Source: Chiridota heheva (Eukaryota > Echinodermata > Holothuroidea > Apodida > Chiridotidae). From it: a stretch of 64,000 bases of DNA. Under the pieces are notes generated by a model. The model ran no database searches, was not told where the DNA came from, and worked only from the letters and a program-made list of their open reading frames with translations. The stretch lies in contig JAIGNY010003294.1 of NCBI GenBank assembly GCA_020152595.1, forward strand, positions 137,001 to 201,000, in the 5' to 3' direction. Both the position numbers and the translations under genes were made by a program. Shown here in pieces: positions 47,020-59,600 of the stretch; position 1 is the first letter of the stretch; every line of letters begins with the position of its first letter.

Positions 47020-47935
47020 GTGAGAGAGAAAAAGAGGTTGTGGTGAGAGACGGAGAGGTTGTGGTGAGAGAAAGAGAGGTTGTGGTGAGAGAAAGAGAGG
47101 TTGTGGTGAGAGAAAGAGAGGTTGTGGTTAGAGGAGAGGTTGTGGTGAGAGGAGAGGTTGTGGTGAGAGGAGAGGTTGTGGTGAGAGAAGGAAGTTGTGG
47201 TGAGAGGAGAGATTGTGGTGAGAGGAGAGGTTGTGGTGAGAGAAGGAAGTTGTGGTGAGAGGAGAGATTGTGGTGAGAGAAAAAGAGGTTGTGGTGAAAG
47301 AAAGAGAGGTTGTGTTTAGAGAGGTTGTGGTGAGAGAAGGAGAGGTTGTGGTGAGAGGAGAGGTTGTGGTGAGAGGAGAGGTTGTGGTGAGAGGAGAGGT
47401 TGTGGTGAGAGAAGGAGAGATTGTGGTGAGAGAAGGAGAGGTTGTGGTGAGAGGAGAGGTTGTGGTGAGAGAAGGAGAGGTTGTGGTGAGAGAAGGAGAG
47501 GTTGTGGTGAGAGAAGAGAGGTTGTGGTGAGAGAAAGAGAGGTTGTGGTGAGAGGGAGGTTGTGGTGAGAGGAGAGGTTGTGGTGAGAGAAGGAGAGATT
47601 GTGGTGAGAGAAGGAGAGGTTGTAGTGAGAGGAGAGGTTGTGGTGAGAGAAGGAGAGGTTGTGGTGAGAGAAGGAGCGGTTGTGGTGAGAGAAGGAGAGG
47701 TTGTGGTGAGAGGAGAGGTTGTGGTGAGAGAAGGAAAGGTTGTGGTGAGAGAAGGAGAGGTTGTGGTGAGAGGAGAGGTTGTGGTGAAAGGAGAGGTTGT
47801 GGTGAGAGAAGGAGAGGTTGTGGTGAGAGAAGGAAAGGTTGTGGTGAGAGAAGAAGAGTTTGTGGTGAGAGAAGAACAGGTTGTGGTAAAAGGAGAGGTT
47901 GTGGTGGGAGGAGAGGTTGTGGTGAGAGGAGAGGC
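47020..47935. repeat. 18/21-bp GT/GA-rich tandem array (about 45 copies)
   Basis: Unit GAGGTTGTGGTGAGAGAAGG with 18-bp (GGAGAGGTTGTGGTGAGA) and 21-bp forms. The plus strand has almost no C. All common unit lengths are multiples of three, so frames are open on both strands (269 codons on minus, SPQPLLLSPQPLL; VVVREGEVVVRGE on plus). Treated as non-coding. Confidence 0.96.
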
Positions 47936-49185
47936 ATTGCCAGATAGATTTACTATACTCCTTTAACTAACCAGTACTTTTTAATTGCAGAAAAAAACCA
48001 TCTGTGAAGAAAAGTGTATCACAAACTGCACCTTTTAACCTCCATTTATAGACTGACTTTGAGAGATCCCGCATGATGAAATAAAGTCTTAAATTGCAGT
48101 AAAATCATGGATCTACAACATGTACCCTATTTTTGTCAACTACATAGGGCCCATATTTTTGTCAACTATATAGGAGCCCATATTTTTGTCAACTACATAG
48201 GGGCCCATATTCCCAACGGACCTATCCTCAGCACTTTGAGATAGGCAATACAAAATCAATGTTTTTTTGTTTTTTTGTGTGTGTATTAGGATATACCTTG
48301 TTTAAAATGTTTAGTGGGGGAGGGGTTGTCTGTGTCACTGAACTCCCACTGGGAGAAGGGCCCAATCAGTCCTGTCATTTTATATTAGTCCATGTCATAC
48401 TATATTTAATCTTGAATTATTCTGTCAAAACCTGGTTATGTTAAATCTTGTGAAAACATATCAAATATTAATCTTAAACAAACGTTTTTATTTTGTAAAG
48501 TTGTTACAAAAAAAATAACTTCTGGTCAGCCTTTATGCAATTACCATACAAAATAAATGTAAACACTGTACTTGCCAGTCTTCAGGGTTTTGTGCACATT
48601 ATTTACTGTTTCTTTTTGTAAGGATTCAGCAATTATCTTAAATAATGGAAAGAATGAAATGGCAGTTTTGATGCAGAGTAACATAAAATTACTCTTAAAT
48701 CTATCCTTAAATGCAAAGGAAAAATTAAAGGGAAAAATCCCGATGAAAAGAGGTATAAGATTAAACTACCACCATCATAATTCAAGTGCCCTTTAACAGA
48801 AAGTAAACAGCATCCAAATATAAAAGGGTGTTTAAATTTGTCAATCCAGTTAAAAGTAGTTTCAATTTGTTTTCTTCCCACAGAATCATAAAAGGGTTTG
48901 TGACATTAGGAAAATGTTCATTTTGAATGTATGTGATATGTTAATGCCAGTATGACATTTACAGATGAGTTGTCTTAATAAACAATATAAGCAACTACCT
49001 GACCTAAATTTGTCATTTAAGTCAAAGTATGAAAAAAAAGATATCCATGTGTAGCCTTGGAAATCCCCACCTCTGGATGTACAAATAAATAATTCCAGAT
49101 CATGAAACTGAAAGAATAAATTCTGGTGTCACAGGCATGGATGCTGCACTGGTAGCACCTTGCTATTTTGTCAATAGCAACTTGT
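47936..49185. other. Intergenic; three-copy 28-30-bp repeat
   Basis: 48125-48210 holds three copies of CCATATTTTTGTCAACTACA + TAGGGG(C). The remainder is AT-rich with nothing supported. Confidence 0.6.
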
Positions 49186-49194
49186 AATGTGGCA

Positions 49195-50733
49195 ACTTAT
49201 CGGCATACCATTTACCAGGAGACATGACAGGGGAGCAGAGATGCTTATCGGTATACCGTTAACCAGGGGAGATGACCGAGGAGTAGAGATGCTCGTCGGT
49301 AGACCGTTTACCAGGGGAGATAACCGGGTAGCAGAGATGCTCGTCAGTATACCGTTTACCAGGGGAGATGACCGGGTAGCAGAGATGCTTGTCGGTATAC
49401 CGTTTACCAGGGGAGATAATCGGGTAGCAGAGATGCTCGTCGGTATACCGTTTACCAGAGGAGATAATCGGGTAGCAGAGATGCTCATCGGTATACCGTT
49501 TACCAGGGGAGATAATCAGGTAGCAGAGATGCTCATCGGTATACCGTTTACCAGGGGAGATGACCGGGTAGCAGAGATGCTTGTCGGTATACCGTTTACC
49601 AGGGGAGATAATCGGGTAGCAGAGATGCTCATCGGTATACCGTTTACCAGGGGAGATAATCGGGTAGCAGAGATGCTCGTCGGTATACCATTTACCAGGG
49701 GAGATAACCAGGTAGCAGAGATGCTCATCGGTATACCGTTTACCAAGGGAGATGAACAGGTAGCAGAGATGCTCGTCGGTATACCGTTTACCAGGGGAGA
49801 TGACCGGGTAGCAGAGATGCTTGTCGGTATACCGTTTACCAGGGGAGATGACCAGGTAGCAGAGATGCTCGTCGGTATACCGTTTACCAAGGGAGATGAC
49901 CGGGTAGCAGAGATGCTTGTCGGTATACCGCTTACCAGGGGAGATGACCGGGTAGCAGAGATGCTCGTCAGTATACCGTTTACCAGGGGAGATGACCGGG
50001 TAGCAGAGATGCTCGTCAGTATACCGTTTACCAGGGGAGATAACCGGGTAGCAGAGATGCTCATCGGTATACCGTTTACCAAGGGAGATGACCAGAAAGC
50101 AGGGATGCTCGTCGGTATACCATTTACCAGGGGAGATGACTGGGTAGCAGAGATGCTCGTCGGTATACCGTTTACCAGGGGAGATGACCGGGTAGCAGAG
50201 ATGCTCGTCGGTATACCGTTTACCAGGGGAGATAATCGGGTAGCAGAGATGCTCGTCGGTATACCGTTTACCAGGGGAGATGACCGGGTAGCAGAGATGC
50301 TCGTCGGTATACCGTTAACCAGGGGAGATGACCGGGTAGCAGAGATGCTTGTCGGTATACCGTTTACCAGGGGAGATAACCGGGTAGCAGAGATGCTCGT
50401 CGGTATACCGTTTACCAGGGGAGATGACTGGGTAGTAGAGATGCTCATCGGTATACCGTTTACCAAGGGAGATGACCAGAGAGCAGGGATGCTCGTCGGT
50501 ATACCGTTTACCAGGGGAGATGACCGGGTAGCAGAGATGCTCGTCAGTATACCGTTTACCAGGGGAGATGACCAGGGAGCAGAGATGCTCGTCGGTATAC
50601 CGTTTACCAGGGGAGATGACCGGGTAGCAGAGATGCTCGTCCGTATACCGTTTACCAAGGAGATGACCAGAGAGCAGAGATGCTTGTCGGTATACCATTT
50701 ACCAGAAGAGATGACTGGGGAGCAGAGATGAGT
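49195..50733. repeat. 48-bp tandem array (about 32 copies), open on both strands
   Basis: Unit ACCAGGGGAGATGACCGGGT, AGCAGAGATGCTCGTCGGTA, TACCGTTT. Plus strand is open for 514 codons (repeat GDDRVAEMLVGIPFTR, 16 residues per unit); minus strand for 380 codons (SPLVNGIPTSISATRS). The first and last units are diverged and the frame has no start context, splice evidence or known domain. Base changes do not prefer third codon positions by eye (R/Q/W swaps from CGG/CAG/TGG). I consider it a minisatellite. Confidence 0.95.
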
Positions 50734-50734
50734 T

Positions 50735-53260
50735 TCAACTGTGTTATGGGTTACAATCTTTTACCTGCATAGAGGCCCTTCCACTAGAGGACATGATACA
50801 ATATTTACATGTGTATTCAGAAGTTAAATTTTCAGAGATTGTATAGCGTACTTCACTGATCATGATTTTGCCATGAAACATTTTGGAAAGAATCCATAAA
50901 TAATCCTTTAGTTATGTATAAATACACATATTGCATAAAATTTATCATACACTTGAGTTCAATACACGATATTATACGTTCAATACACAATATTATACTG
51001 TAAAATACAAAGTACTTTAATATACATAAAAGAAAACAAAGCAGAAAAATACACCAATTTTGTCCAAAATAAGTATCTCCTACATAAACAAAAACAATGT
51101 TCAACCAGGGATTTGTTATTTGTTACAAATCCCTGGGCCAACAATTTTAGCATTTAACAATTTTAATATTTGCTTAATTTACTTGGACCACAAAACACAT
51201 TAAATCTCATCTTCCTTCTATCATGAAATGTGCCACCATGGAAAAGCTTTCAAAAGATATCAGTTAATGTTTTGTCCTTTTGAATGATTTTAATTTAATT
51301 TAATTTTTTTAAACCCACTTCACTCTTATGTTTGTATTCTCAGTAGCAGCTGACTCCAGGATGCAGATGGAACATGTCAGTACTTTAAAAACACCATTAA
51401 GACTATTATCTTATCATGTTTAGACTATTATGATATCAATCGTTTGCAGAAGAATTCAGTAATATTAATATTCAATATGTGTAATTAATGATCCCTGTTT
51501 AGAATTTCAAGTAATAATCTTCTTCTAAACACTGCAAACTTCTTACACCCTTTTTAAAATTGTAATTATCTGCCATCACAAATATTTTCAAAACCTTTTC
51601 TGATGTTTTTTTCAAATCTTACATGGCAAAATTGGATTGAGTGAAAGATATGAGGGCATTCAAAGCAGATGCTGAAAGAACTGAAGTTCTTTTTCACCTG
51701 TGTACTGACCTGATTGCATCTGAAATTATTTTTGAAATTGAATATTTGATGGCCGCCCTTCGAATATTCCGGTTGGACATTCAATGTAGTACGTACAAAA
51801 CAAGCACACATCATCGATGCATAACATCTTACCTTCTTTTTCTCTGAAAAATTAGGTTTAAACAGTTAAATTCTAAAGACAAATCATCTTCCCCATCAGG
51901 TGAAAACAGCCAACTTTCTTTGGTTGCTATAAATACATTCAACTGTTATTTTTTTGACAATGTGCCACAAATCCTGAAACTTCTTGGGAGATTGCAGGAT
52001 AAATAATGAATGCTTCAATCAGTACAAGTGTTACATCAAGCCACTTGCAAGGAAGCTACTACATCACTGTGAAATCACCAACATCCCTTAAATGTAACAA
52101 GCTTTCTTTTCATTATTAAGCGCTTAAGAAGCATACTTTGTGCTACATTAATGTCACAAGTAACATCCTTTATACATTTACCACACCAGTTATCAAAACT
52201 TATCTACCACACAAAAGTGAAACCCAATAAAACTAACAATGTCTGAACAATTAAGACCTGATTAAAAGAAAATTTGAACTATTTTCTTATTTCACACTAA
52301 AAATATCTTAAAACCACTGAAATTAAATTGATCTAAAATAATGAATTAGGATGAAGATTAAACAAAATGCTCTTAAAATCGAAATTTCAAGTTAAACTCA
52401 CACTTTGCTGTTTTGGTAATGAGTTTCATGACTAATTAATTGGTAGTTCCATTCTTATTGATCGTTTATGAGAGAACAGCTAGATTTGAGAAGCTGAAAT
52501 GATGCTGCGGAAGCAACACAAGACCGCAGAAAATGGAACACTAACGGAAAAAGGAACAGTAAAGGTAAAGTGGTGACTTTTATGTGATGATGTACATTTT
52601 ATTGCAAATTGAAGACTGATTGGTTTAACAGAATTAGTGCAAATTGTAATTGGACCAATGAAAAAGCACAAATTATATTTATCTCCACAATAAATACAAT
52701 AAATGGTCTTTAAACAAACGAGCAGAGGTTAAAACAAAAGTACAGTAGGTATAGTGATCTATTAAGACATGATTAGATACAAAAACAAAATTATGGATAC
52801 GTCGTTCTAAAAAGCTTGCAGTTTTGACACTATCTTCCACAACAATATTACCACACCTCTAAATAAAAAAACATTCTGTGGAATGAAAAATTCAATGTAA
52901 ACGAGTATTTTTCACCATAGACACAGACAGTAAATATTAGGAATGAGAAGATACACAACTAGTGCTATCAGTGACACAACCAAAGAATTGGGGTCCTGTG
53001 GACAATGGGTGCTCAAGGGGGCCACATATAAAACGCCTCTGCTTGGAGAGCCTTTATGTGGTATTTGGGCCAATGGAATACCCACCCTACTGTTTGGTCA
53101 CCGAGTTTTACTTAAAAAGAAATGAGTGTTTTCCAAGGTGATGATAGTAGTGACAAGCCTAATAACAGTAAAAACCCAACTTGAATGCTTATGATGTCCG
53201 CAGGGTGTCATGAATCTCCCTTGCAGATTGTGGGTGGAAATACTATATCCGTTGGTTGGG
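50735..53260. other. Intergenic downstream of HOOK, no gene seen
   Basis: AT-rich. No exon could be supported; small frames at 51.6 and 52.9 kb lack resemblance to anything. Confidence 0.5.
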
Positions 53261-53269
53261 GCATATTGC

Positions 53270-53528
53270 ATGCTTCATCACAAGTTCAGCATGTCATATG
53301 CTTTGCAATAAGTTTGGTTACGTCATGTGTATTTCCTTGCATTGCGGCATAACATGCACACTTCTGTAAGTTGGGGAAAGCTTTTCCTTAGGTTGAGGCA
53401 TAACATACATACTTCTGTAACATTCAGCATATCATATACAAATCTAAGTATACCATATGCTGTTCCATATGTTAGAATACATATGTAGTTCTATTGTTTG
53501 GGCATATTATATGCCGTTGGAGCCCCTA
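53270..53528 (-). other. HOOK 3' UTR or flank with short diverged repeats
   Basis: Directly after the HOOK stop, blocks such as GGCATAACATGCACACTTCT, GGCATAACATACATACTTCT and CATATCATA/GCATATTATATGCC alternate about every 50-60 bp, a degenerate tandem repeat with palindromic ATATG words. It is probably transcribed as 3' UTR. Confidence 0.5.
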
Positions 53529-53663
53529 TTACCTTGGAGAGCCTGTATTATTAATTTGGGACGATCGACGGCTAGATGCTTGGCGTTGTCGTGACAGGAA
53601 TGACTGACCTCCAGCAGATGTTGACAGCCGGTCTTCGGCAGCTTTTCTGTGTTTTTGCATTCC
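53529..53663 (-). CDS. HOOK: HOOK last coding exon with stop
   Basis: 44 codons plus TAA (53531-53529), followed at once by TAG. It begins GMQKHRKAAEDRLS and contains GGQSFLSRQRQASSRRSSQI, comparable to the HOOK3 tail GMESRL...ARSFLAQQRH.TNTRR. The length and Ser/Arg-rich tail fit the family, so the stop is credible. An alternative donor (AG|GTAATA) overlaps the stop but is not needed. Confidence 0.9.
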   Translation of the reverse strand, partial: GMQKHRKAAEDRLSTSAGGQSFLSRQRQASSRRSSQINNTGSPR

Positions 53664-56600
53664 CTGTGAAGAAAAGGTTTACATCATTAGAATACATGGC
53701 CACCAAGAGTCGATTCAAGCCTGGGGGTATCTTCTACACACATGCACTTTGATAAGCTTAAGTTGATTATTCAGACTGTGAGATGGTTGACTCCTTTTAG
53801 CACAATCTTACGGCCCCTGTGACCTGGGTCCCCAAGGATCCTCGGCTCAGGGCACAACACATCCACTTATCCGTGGTACTGTTAGAAAATACAGAGCATC
53901 AATAATGCAAATTTGCAACCTTTCACTTATCTTCATACATTGTTTACATTAAGTTTTCTTATCTGTTTAATATGTTTGTCTGTTTGTTTGATGTGGACTT
54001 AACGGCACCACAACAACGAGGGTCAAATTGTGCCTGAGAGATTAGATCATTCTAGAGGTAGGAAGGAAAGAGAACAGGGGGAGATTGAGAGAAATATGAG
54101 AACTACAACTCAGAAAGCTGGGATTAAGAGAGAAGGTGCATGGGTGAAAAAAAACAAAGTAGAGAGAGGGGGTGGGAGAAGAGGACTAAATATGGTTGTA
54201 GAGGGAAGCATGACGAAGGAAGGAGATCATTTTATCCGTAGGGTTTTTCGGGAAGAACTTGGCAATTGAGTTGTGGGGAGCGAGGGAAGCTCTGGGAAGG
54301 TTGTACAGGGGGCAAGCAAGAAGAACGTGATGGACTGTGAGTGTGCAATGGCAATTGTTGCAGAGGGGTTGGGGGATCCAACAAGGAGGTGAGAGTGAGT
54401 GAGGTGAGTGTAACCTATTCTAAGACGGGTAATATAAACGTTGTCGACACGAGAGAGGTTGTTGATGGTGGGTTAGTTTGGAATGGTGGGGTGGATGACG
54501 TGGAGTTTGTTATCAATTTGGGAGTCCCATAAGGTTTGCCAGAGGTCACGAACAAGGGAAGCGATAAGTGGTTTGTTAGAAAGGGTTTTGGGAAATGGGG
54601 TAGGGGGAGGTTGAGGGCAAGCTTAGTGGCTGCATCAGCCCTGTCATTGCCATGAATACCAACATGGCTGGGTATCCAGAAGAGAAGGATACTTTTCCTG
54701 CAGAGGGTGGGCGAAAGGAGTTTCCAGAGGAGGAGGTGGGATGTGGAGTTATCCTATTTAAGATTAAGTAAAGAAGTAAGGATAGCCTTGGTGTCAGAGA
54801 AGATAGCAAAGTGGCTGAGTGGAAAGTACTCAATAAAGTTGAAGGTGAGGAGGATGGCCTTTACCTCGGCTGGAAAGATTGATGAGTAGTCAGGAAGTCT
54901 GCTACTGAGGGTGATGTCTTGGATGACGGCAGCAGCAGCTGTCTTGTCGCCTTTTTTAGAGCCATCAGTAAAGATGGAGGTGTAGTTATGAGAGTTGGTC
55001 TTCGATTTGGTTGTGGAGATTGATGAATAGCTTATGGTGGGTTTGGGTTTTGTGATGAGTGGAGAGGCCCAGGTGGATAGAAGGGAGGGTGTGATGAGTG
55101 GAGAGACCCAGGTGGACAGAAGGGAGAGGGGTGGCCCAAGGAGGAAAAGTGGGCCAGGAGAAGGTGCTAAGAGTGGCGGGGTTGATGCCGAGATAAAGGA
55201 GGTCTAATTTGATGCATAAGCTAAAGGGAGGGAATAGGGTTTTAGTCCTATCAAAGAGGGTGGAAGGAGAGGGAGGGTCAAGGTCAAGGCAGAAGTGTTT
55301 CGTCATGATGAAAGAAAAAAAAACACCAAGGGCAGAGAGACCCAAGGCAACTAGAAAAAAAATGTGGAACTACTATAGGGGAACCACTGTACAGGTAACT
55401 ATAAGGCGCGAAAGTCTGGTCAGAATGGGAGGAAAGAAAAACTAAAGGACTATCTCACCCATCCATAGAGAGATAATCCCATAAAACGAAGATACAAAAC
55501 AAAATCTAGGTGGTAAAGTGAATCGGAATGAAAAGTTGGCGAGAATAGAACAGAAGTCACTTTGCTCTCAATGCGTCAGTAGAGTACCAAAGTACCTCAT
55601 TTAATATGTAAACACTTGATGAAAGCAAAGTAATTTGAAGAATTAATTTTTAATCCAAATTATTAATTGGATAACTTTAAACCTAGTTATAAAGTAAAGA
55701 TAAATAATTCATGTTAAGAAAGTACATGAATAATTAATCTTACATCATGTCAGTTGTGATATAATCGACTCCATATATCCTTGTCTTTTTATCAAAAGAA
55801 TTTTGCTCCTAAAATTGTAATTGAAATACAAAATTGACAAAGGGAAAATGAAAACACTTTTTTCTGCAATTGCAATGGCCCATTTTCATACATGTTAAAT
55901 GCACCTAACTTGTGTTTGACTTATACATGGCAAAGTGTGGCACCACTACTATTTGATTTAGTAGTATTGATGATCTTCAGTACTATTGCATGCAAGAGAA
56001 TTCTTCCCTAATTCTAGGACCCTACAATCTTGGACAAAACTGTTAGAACAATTCAGTATTATGAGAACTACATAGTGCTACGTTTCTTTAATGAATTTAG
56101 AGAAACACTCCCTACCCCTCCCCTCTTATCAATGTTGAATTTAATTCTGTTTTAACATTATTTCCAAAAAAATCATTACTAATGGCCAATACTGAATGGG
56201 GAGGGGGAGGGGAGGGGGAGGGAGGGAGGGGAGGAAGGTTAATATAGTGAGGTAGGGGAGGAGGACACTCGCGGCATCAAGAAAAGAATAACAGTCCTTA
56301 AAATTACAAAATAATAATTACAAATGAAAGAATAGGGATTGAAGAAGCAATAGTAAACTTTCCAGCATTTATGATTTCTAAATGTGGAATAATTTACAAT
56401 AGAAAAGTAGGTTCATGAAAAGCATCACATATTTTCACTAAGTGTTTCAATGAGTTTTGTCCAAGATTGTAGATAAATACACACTCGCTGTTACATCCAG
56501 TACTACTTTAGGCAATAACGAATTTTCTCAGGTAACTTACCATGTTGTACCATGCTGATACGATTAGTTTCTCTTCAAGGTCTCTTGTAACTTTCGATTT

Positions 56601-59600
56601 TTCTTTTTCATGCTGTAGCAAAAATAAAAGTTGGCTGAAAAGTAAAGCTGTACAGCCTCAAAATGCAGTAAATAAGACAATAAAAAAAAAAAAGTTGTTT
56701 TCATGATCAAATGTAATTCTTTATAACGTGCCCTTTTTTGGAGATTGTAACATTTAGAATCACTGCATGTGCCTGTCATGTCCTTGACATTGACTCAAAT
56801 ACAACTCCCTTTATGCATTCAATGGGGGTTGACGCAGGGTATGGTAAAGATTCAATATATGCATTAAATGGGGGTTGACGCAGGGTATGGTAAAGATTCA
56901 ATATTATTTTGTCAAAACCACCCCATCAGAGAGTAATGGCACAGTGTTAAAAAATAATGGATATACACAGGAAAATAGACTGGTACATACACCACTAATT
57001 TGCATATTGTGGCTGAAATTTCAAAAAGCAGCATAGTCAATTTCTAACTGATTTTGATGGGAATGGTTAGCTACTTTTCAACGGATTTCATATCAATTTA
57101 GCAAATGTTCGTAAACCACAAACGTACAGATTTTGATTCCCGTCGTGAACGCTGCATTGTGTCCTTTCTCGAAAATTCCATGGTAAATTCACCCTGCTTG
57201 GTCAGTGGGGGTATTTACGAGATTTATACTTACCTTCTATGCTATAAATATATGCAATCTGGTCTTAGAGACCTGATTCACCGCACTATACAACCCAAAC
57301 AAAAAGCTACCGCAATAGCGCCCCTCTTTGTGGCATCCGCATTGCGACACGCATTCGCTAAAATACCATAGAGGCCTGAACCACAGGGGAGGCAAGAGGG
57401 CTGCATAGAAGGTAAGTACAATTCTCGTAAATACCCCCGCTTACCAAACGGGGTGAATTTACTTCAAATTATACCTTACCTTCTATGCTATAAATATATG
57501 CAATCAGATTGCAACCGAACCGACGGGAGGAAAGTACAGGACTCAGTCGTCGCGTCCGCTGAACCTTGTGAACCACTCTCGAAGGGTACGAGACATACTC
57601 AGTCAGACTCTAACACTCGCTCGAACGACGGCACAATGTTCCGTGAGTCCGAAGCGATTAGAGGGGAAAATGGTACATCTTAGCATGCAAACTACTTGAA
57701 TGCGTGAATGTAAGAAGAAAACAGCATGCTAGCTCACCTTAGTGGCTGGTCTTGCTCCGTCTTAACACAACTCTTCTTGCGACGTTCCCCTGATCCTCAG
57801 GTACATCTTGCAAGTAGGCTGACACAAAGGTTGCTGGTTTCTTCCATACTGCTGTGCTCATTATCTCATTAATAGGTACCCCCCCCCCTGAAGAGGGCCT
57901 TGGATGCGGCTAGTCCGCGCACTTGGTGTGCCTTCGCATGCTCGCTGCCTAGCAGGGCTGCAGAGTTAAACGTGATTGCCTGCACAATCCAACGTGAAAT
58001 GGTGTCCTGTGACAATGCGCTGTGTGGTTTTGTAATGAAAAGTAAAAAGGTTTAGAGTCGCCTCTAAGTGACTGAGTACGCTTAATATATTAGTTCAGAC
58101 AGCGAACTGGGCACCAGGCCCTGTCCTCTTGCGTGCCTGAAAAGATTGAGAGGAAGGTTGCCTTGGCAAGAACTCCAAAGTTTGGTTTTTGGCCAGGAAG
58201 GAAGGGTCCTGGACTAGATGGACACCCTCTGATTCAAACATGATGTGGCCTGTCCCTAGAGACAGGGCGTGAATTGCCCCCCTCCATCTAGTGGAGACTG
58301 CTGAGAGAAGGAACACCGTCTTTAGGGTGAGTTCTTTCAGTGGGCAGGAGGCGAGAAACTCGAACGGTGGCCTGGCTAAGGTGTCTAAGATGACCAGCAT
58401 ATTCCAGGCTGGGAAGAGGTTACAGACCGTAGGTCGCTGTAAGAACATCCCCTTTACAAAGTTCTCTAGTGGCTGTGAGACCACCAAGTAGAGACCACTA
58501 AGCCCTCTGGGAAGCCTCCGTGGATAGCCAATCTGAAACCCTTAATGGTATTACCTTATTTTCCAAGTTGAACTGGTGCATAAGGAAATTGGCTATAAGC
58601 CCTATAGTCTCCGAAAAAGATGCTCTCTCATTGCACCAGGTTTGAAAGATTCCAAGTTTAAATTATACTTGCCCAGGGTGGAGGCCCTTCGGGACTGTGT
58701 AGCCATTTGGGCAGCATCATGCGAAACACCTTGCACATGCATCGATTGGCAGACAGTGGCCACAAAGTCAAATGCAGCGCCCCTAAATTTTAGTGGGGCT
58801 CGTCCAATCCCGGCATGGAGACTAGGTCCGTGTGGCTCGGGAACTCGTAGGGGTTCTACTAGTCTCAGTAGGTGTGGGTACCAAGATTGGCCTGGCCAGT
58901 TGGGTGCTACTAGAAGTAGGAAGTGGCATTGGTCTCACTCCACTTTTCCAGAACTCTTGGGGGGAGCAAATGGTGGGGAGGCGTTGCCTATGAAGCCGTC
59001 CCACCAGAAGGTTAATGTGTCAAGCCACCACACCATGGGGTGTGAGGTCAAAGCGCAGAAAATTGGTTGAAAAGTTGTGGTTACTTAAGAGGTGACAAGT
59101 CCACATAGGGGTGACCGAATGTTGCAGGAGCCCCCTGCAGGCATGATAGGAGGTCCGTCAGTGTGTTCTCCTTGCCGTGGTGTTGTCTGTGCGGACCACG
59201 ACTGTCTTGTCCATGACCTGTGGTAAGAAGTGAAGTAGAGCCTGGACAAACTGCCTCCAGTTCCAGCAGGTTTATGTGCTGGTGGCACCAGGGTCCTGAC
59301 CAGACCCTTGCCACCGGGGATGGTCTAATGCGCTCCCCAGCCCGAAATTGAGGCGTCGGTGACGATTGTCACTGATGGCTTCGGGGAAGGAAAACTCACT
59401 CTTGCATAACATGGTGGTGGTCGCACCACCATCACAGATGTGGGATCATGTCTGGAGAGAGAGGGACTGGCGAAAGCAGGTCCCTCTCTGAAGGGACAAA
59501 ATATTCCAGGAGGTGAAACTGAAGGTCCCTCACACGGAACCTGTACCTGGGAATGATGTCCACCAGACTGGCTAGGTATCCTAGGAAAACTAGCCATGTC

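Noticed and set aside
47128..47937. 269-codon minus-strand SPQPLLL repeat protein
   Set aside because: By-product of an 18/21-bp array with units divisible by three.
49187..50731. 514-codon frame as a repeat protein gene
   Set aside because: It coincides exactly with a 48-bp minisatellite, is matched by a long frame on the other strand, and has no domain, start context or splice evidence.
51566..51814. Overlapping frames on both strands at 51.6 kb as a host exon
   Set aside because: No family resemblance, no matching splice borders and no neighbouring exon in phase.
53529..53536. Alternative HOOK donor AG|GTAATA overlapping the stop
   Set aside because: Tail length and sequence already fit HOOK proteins ending here, and two stops follow in a row.
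58576..59070. 164-codon plus-strand frame
   Set aside because: Antisense to the broken DIRS-like element, whose minus-strand domains are recognisable.
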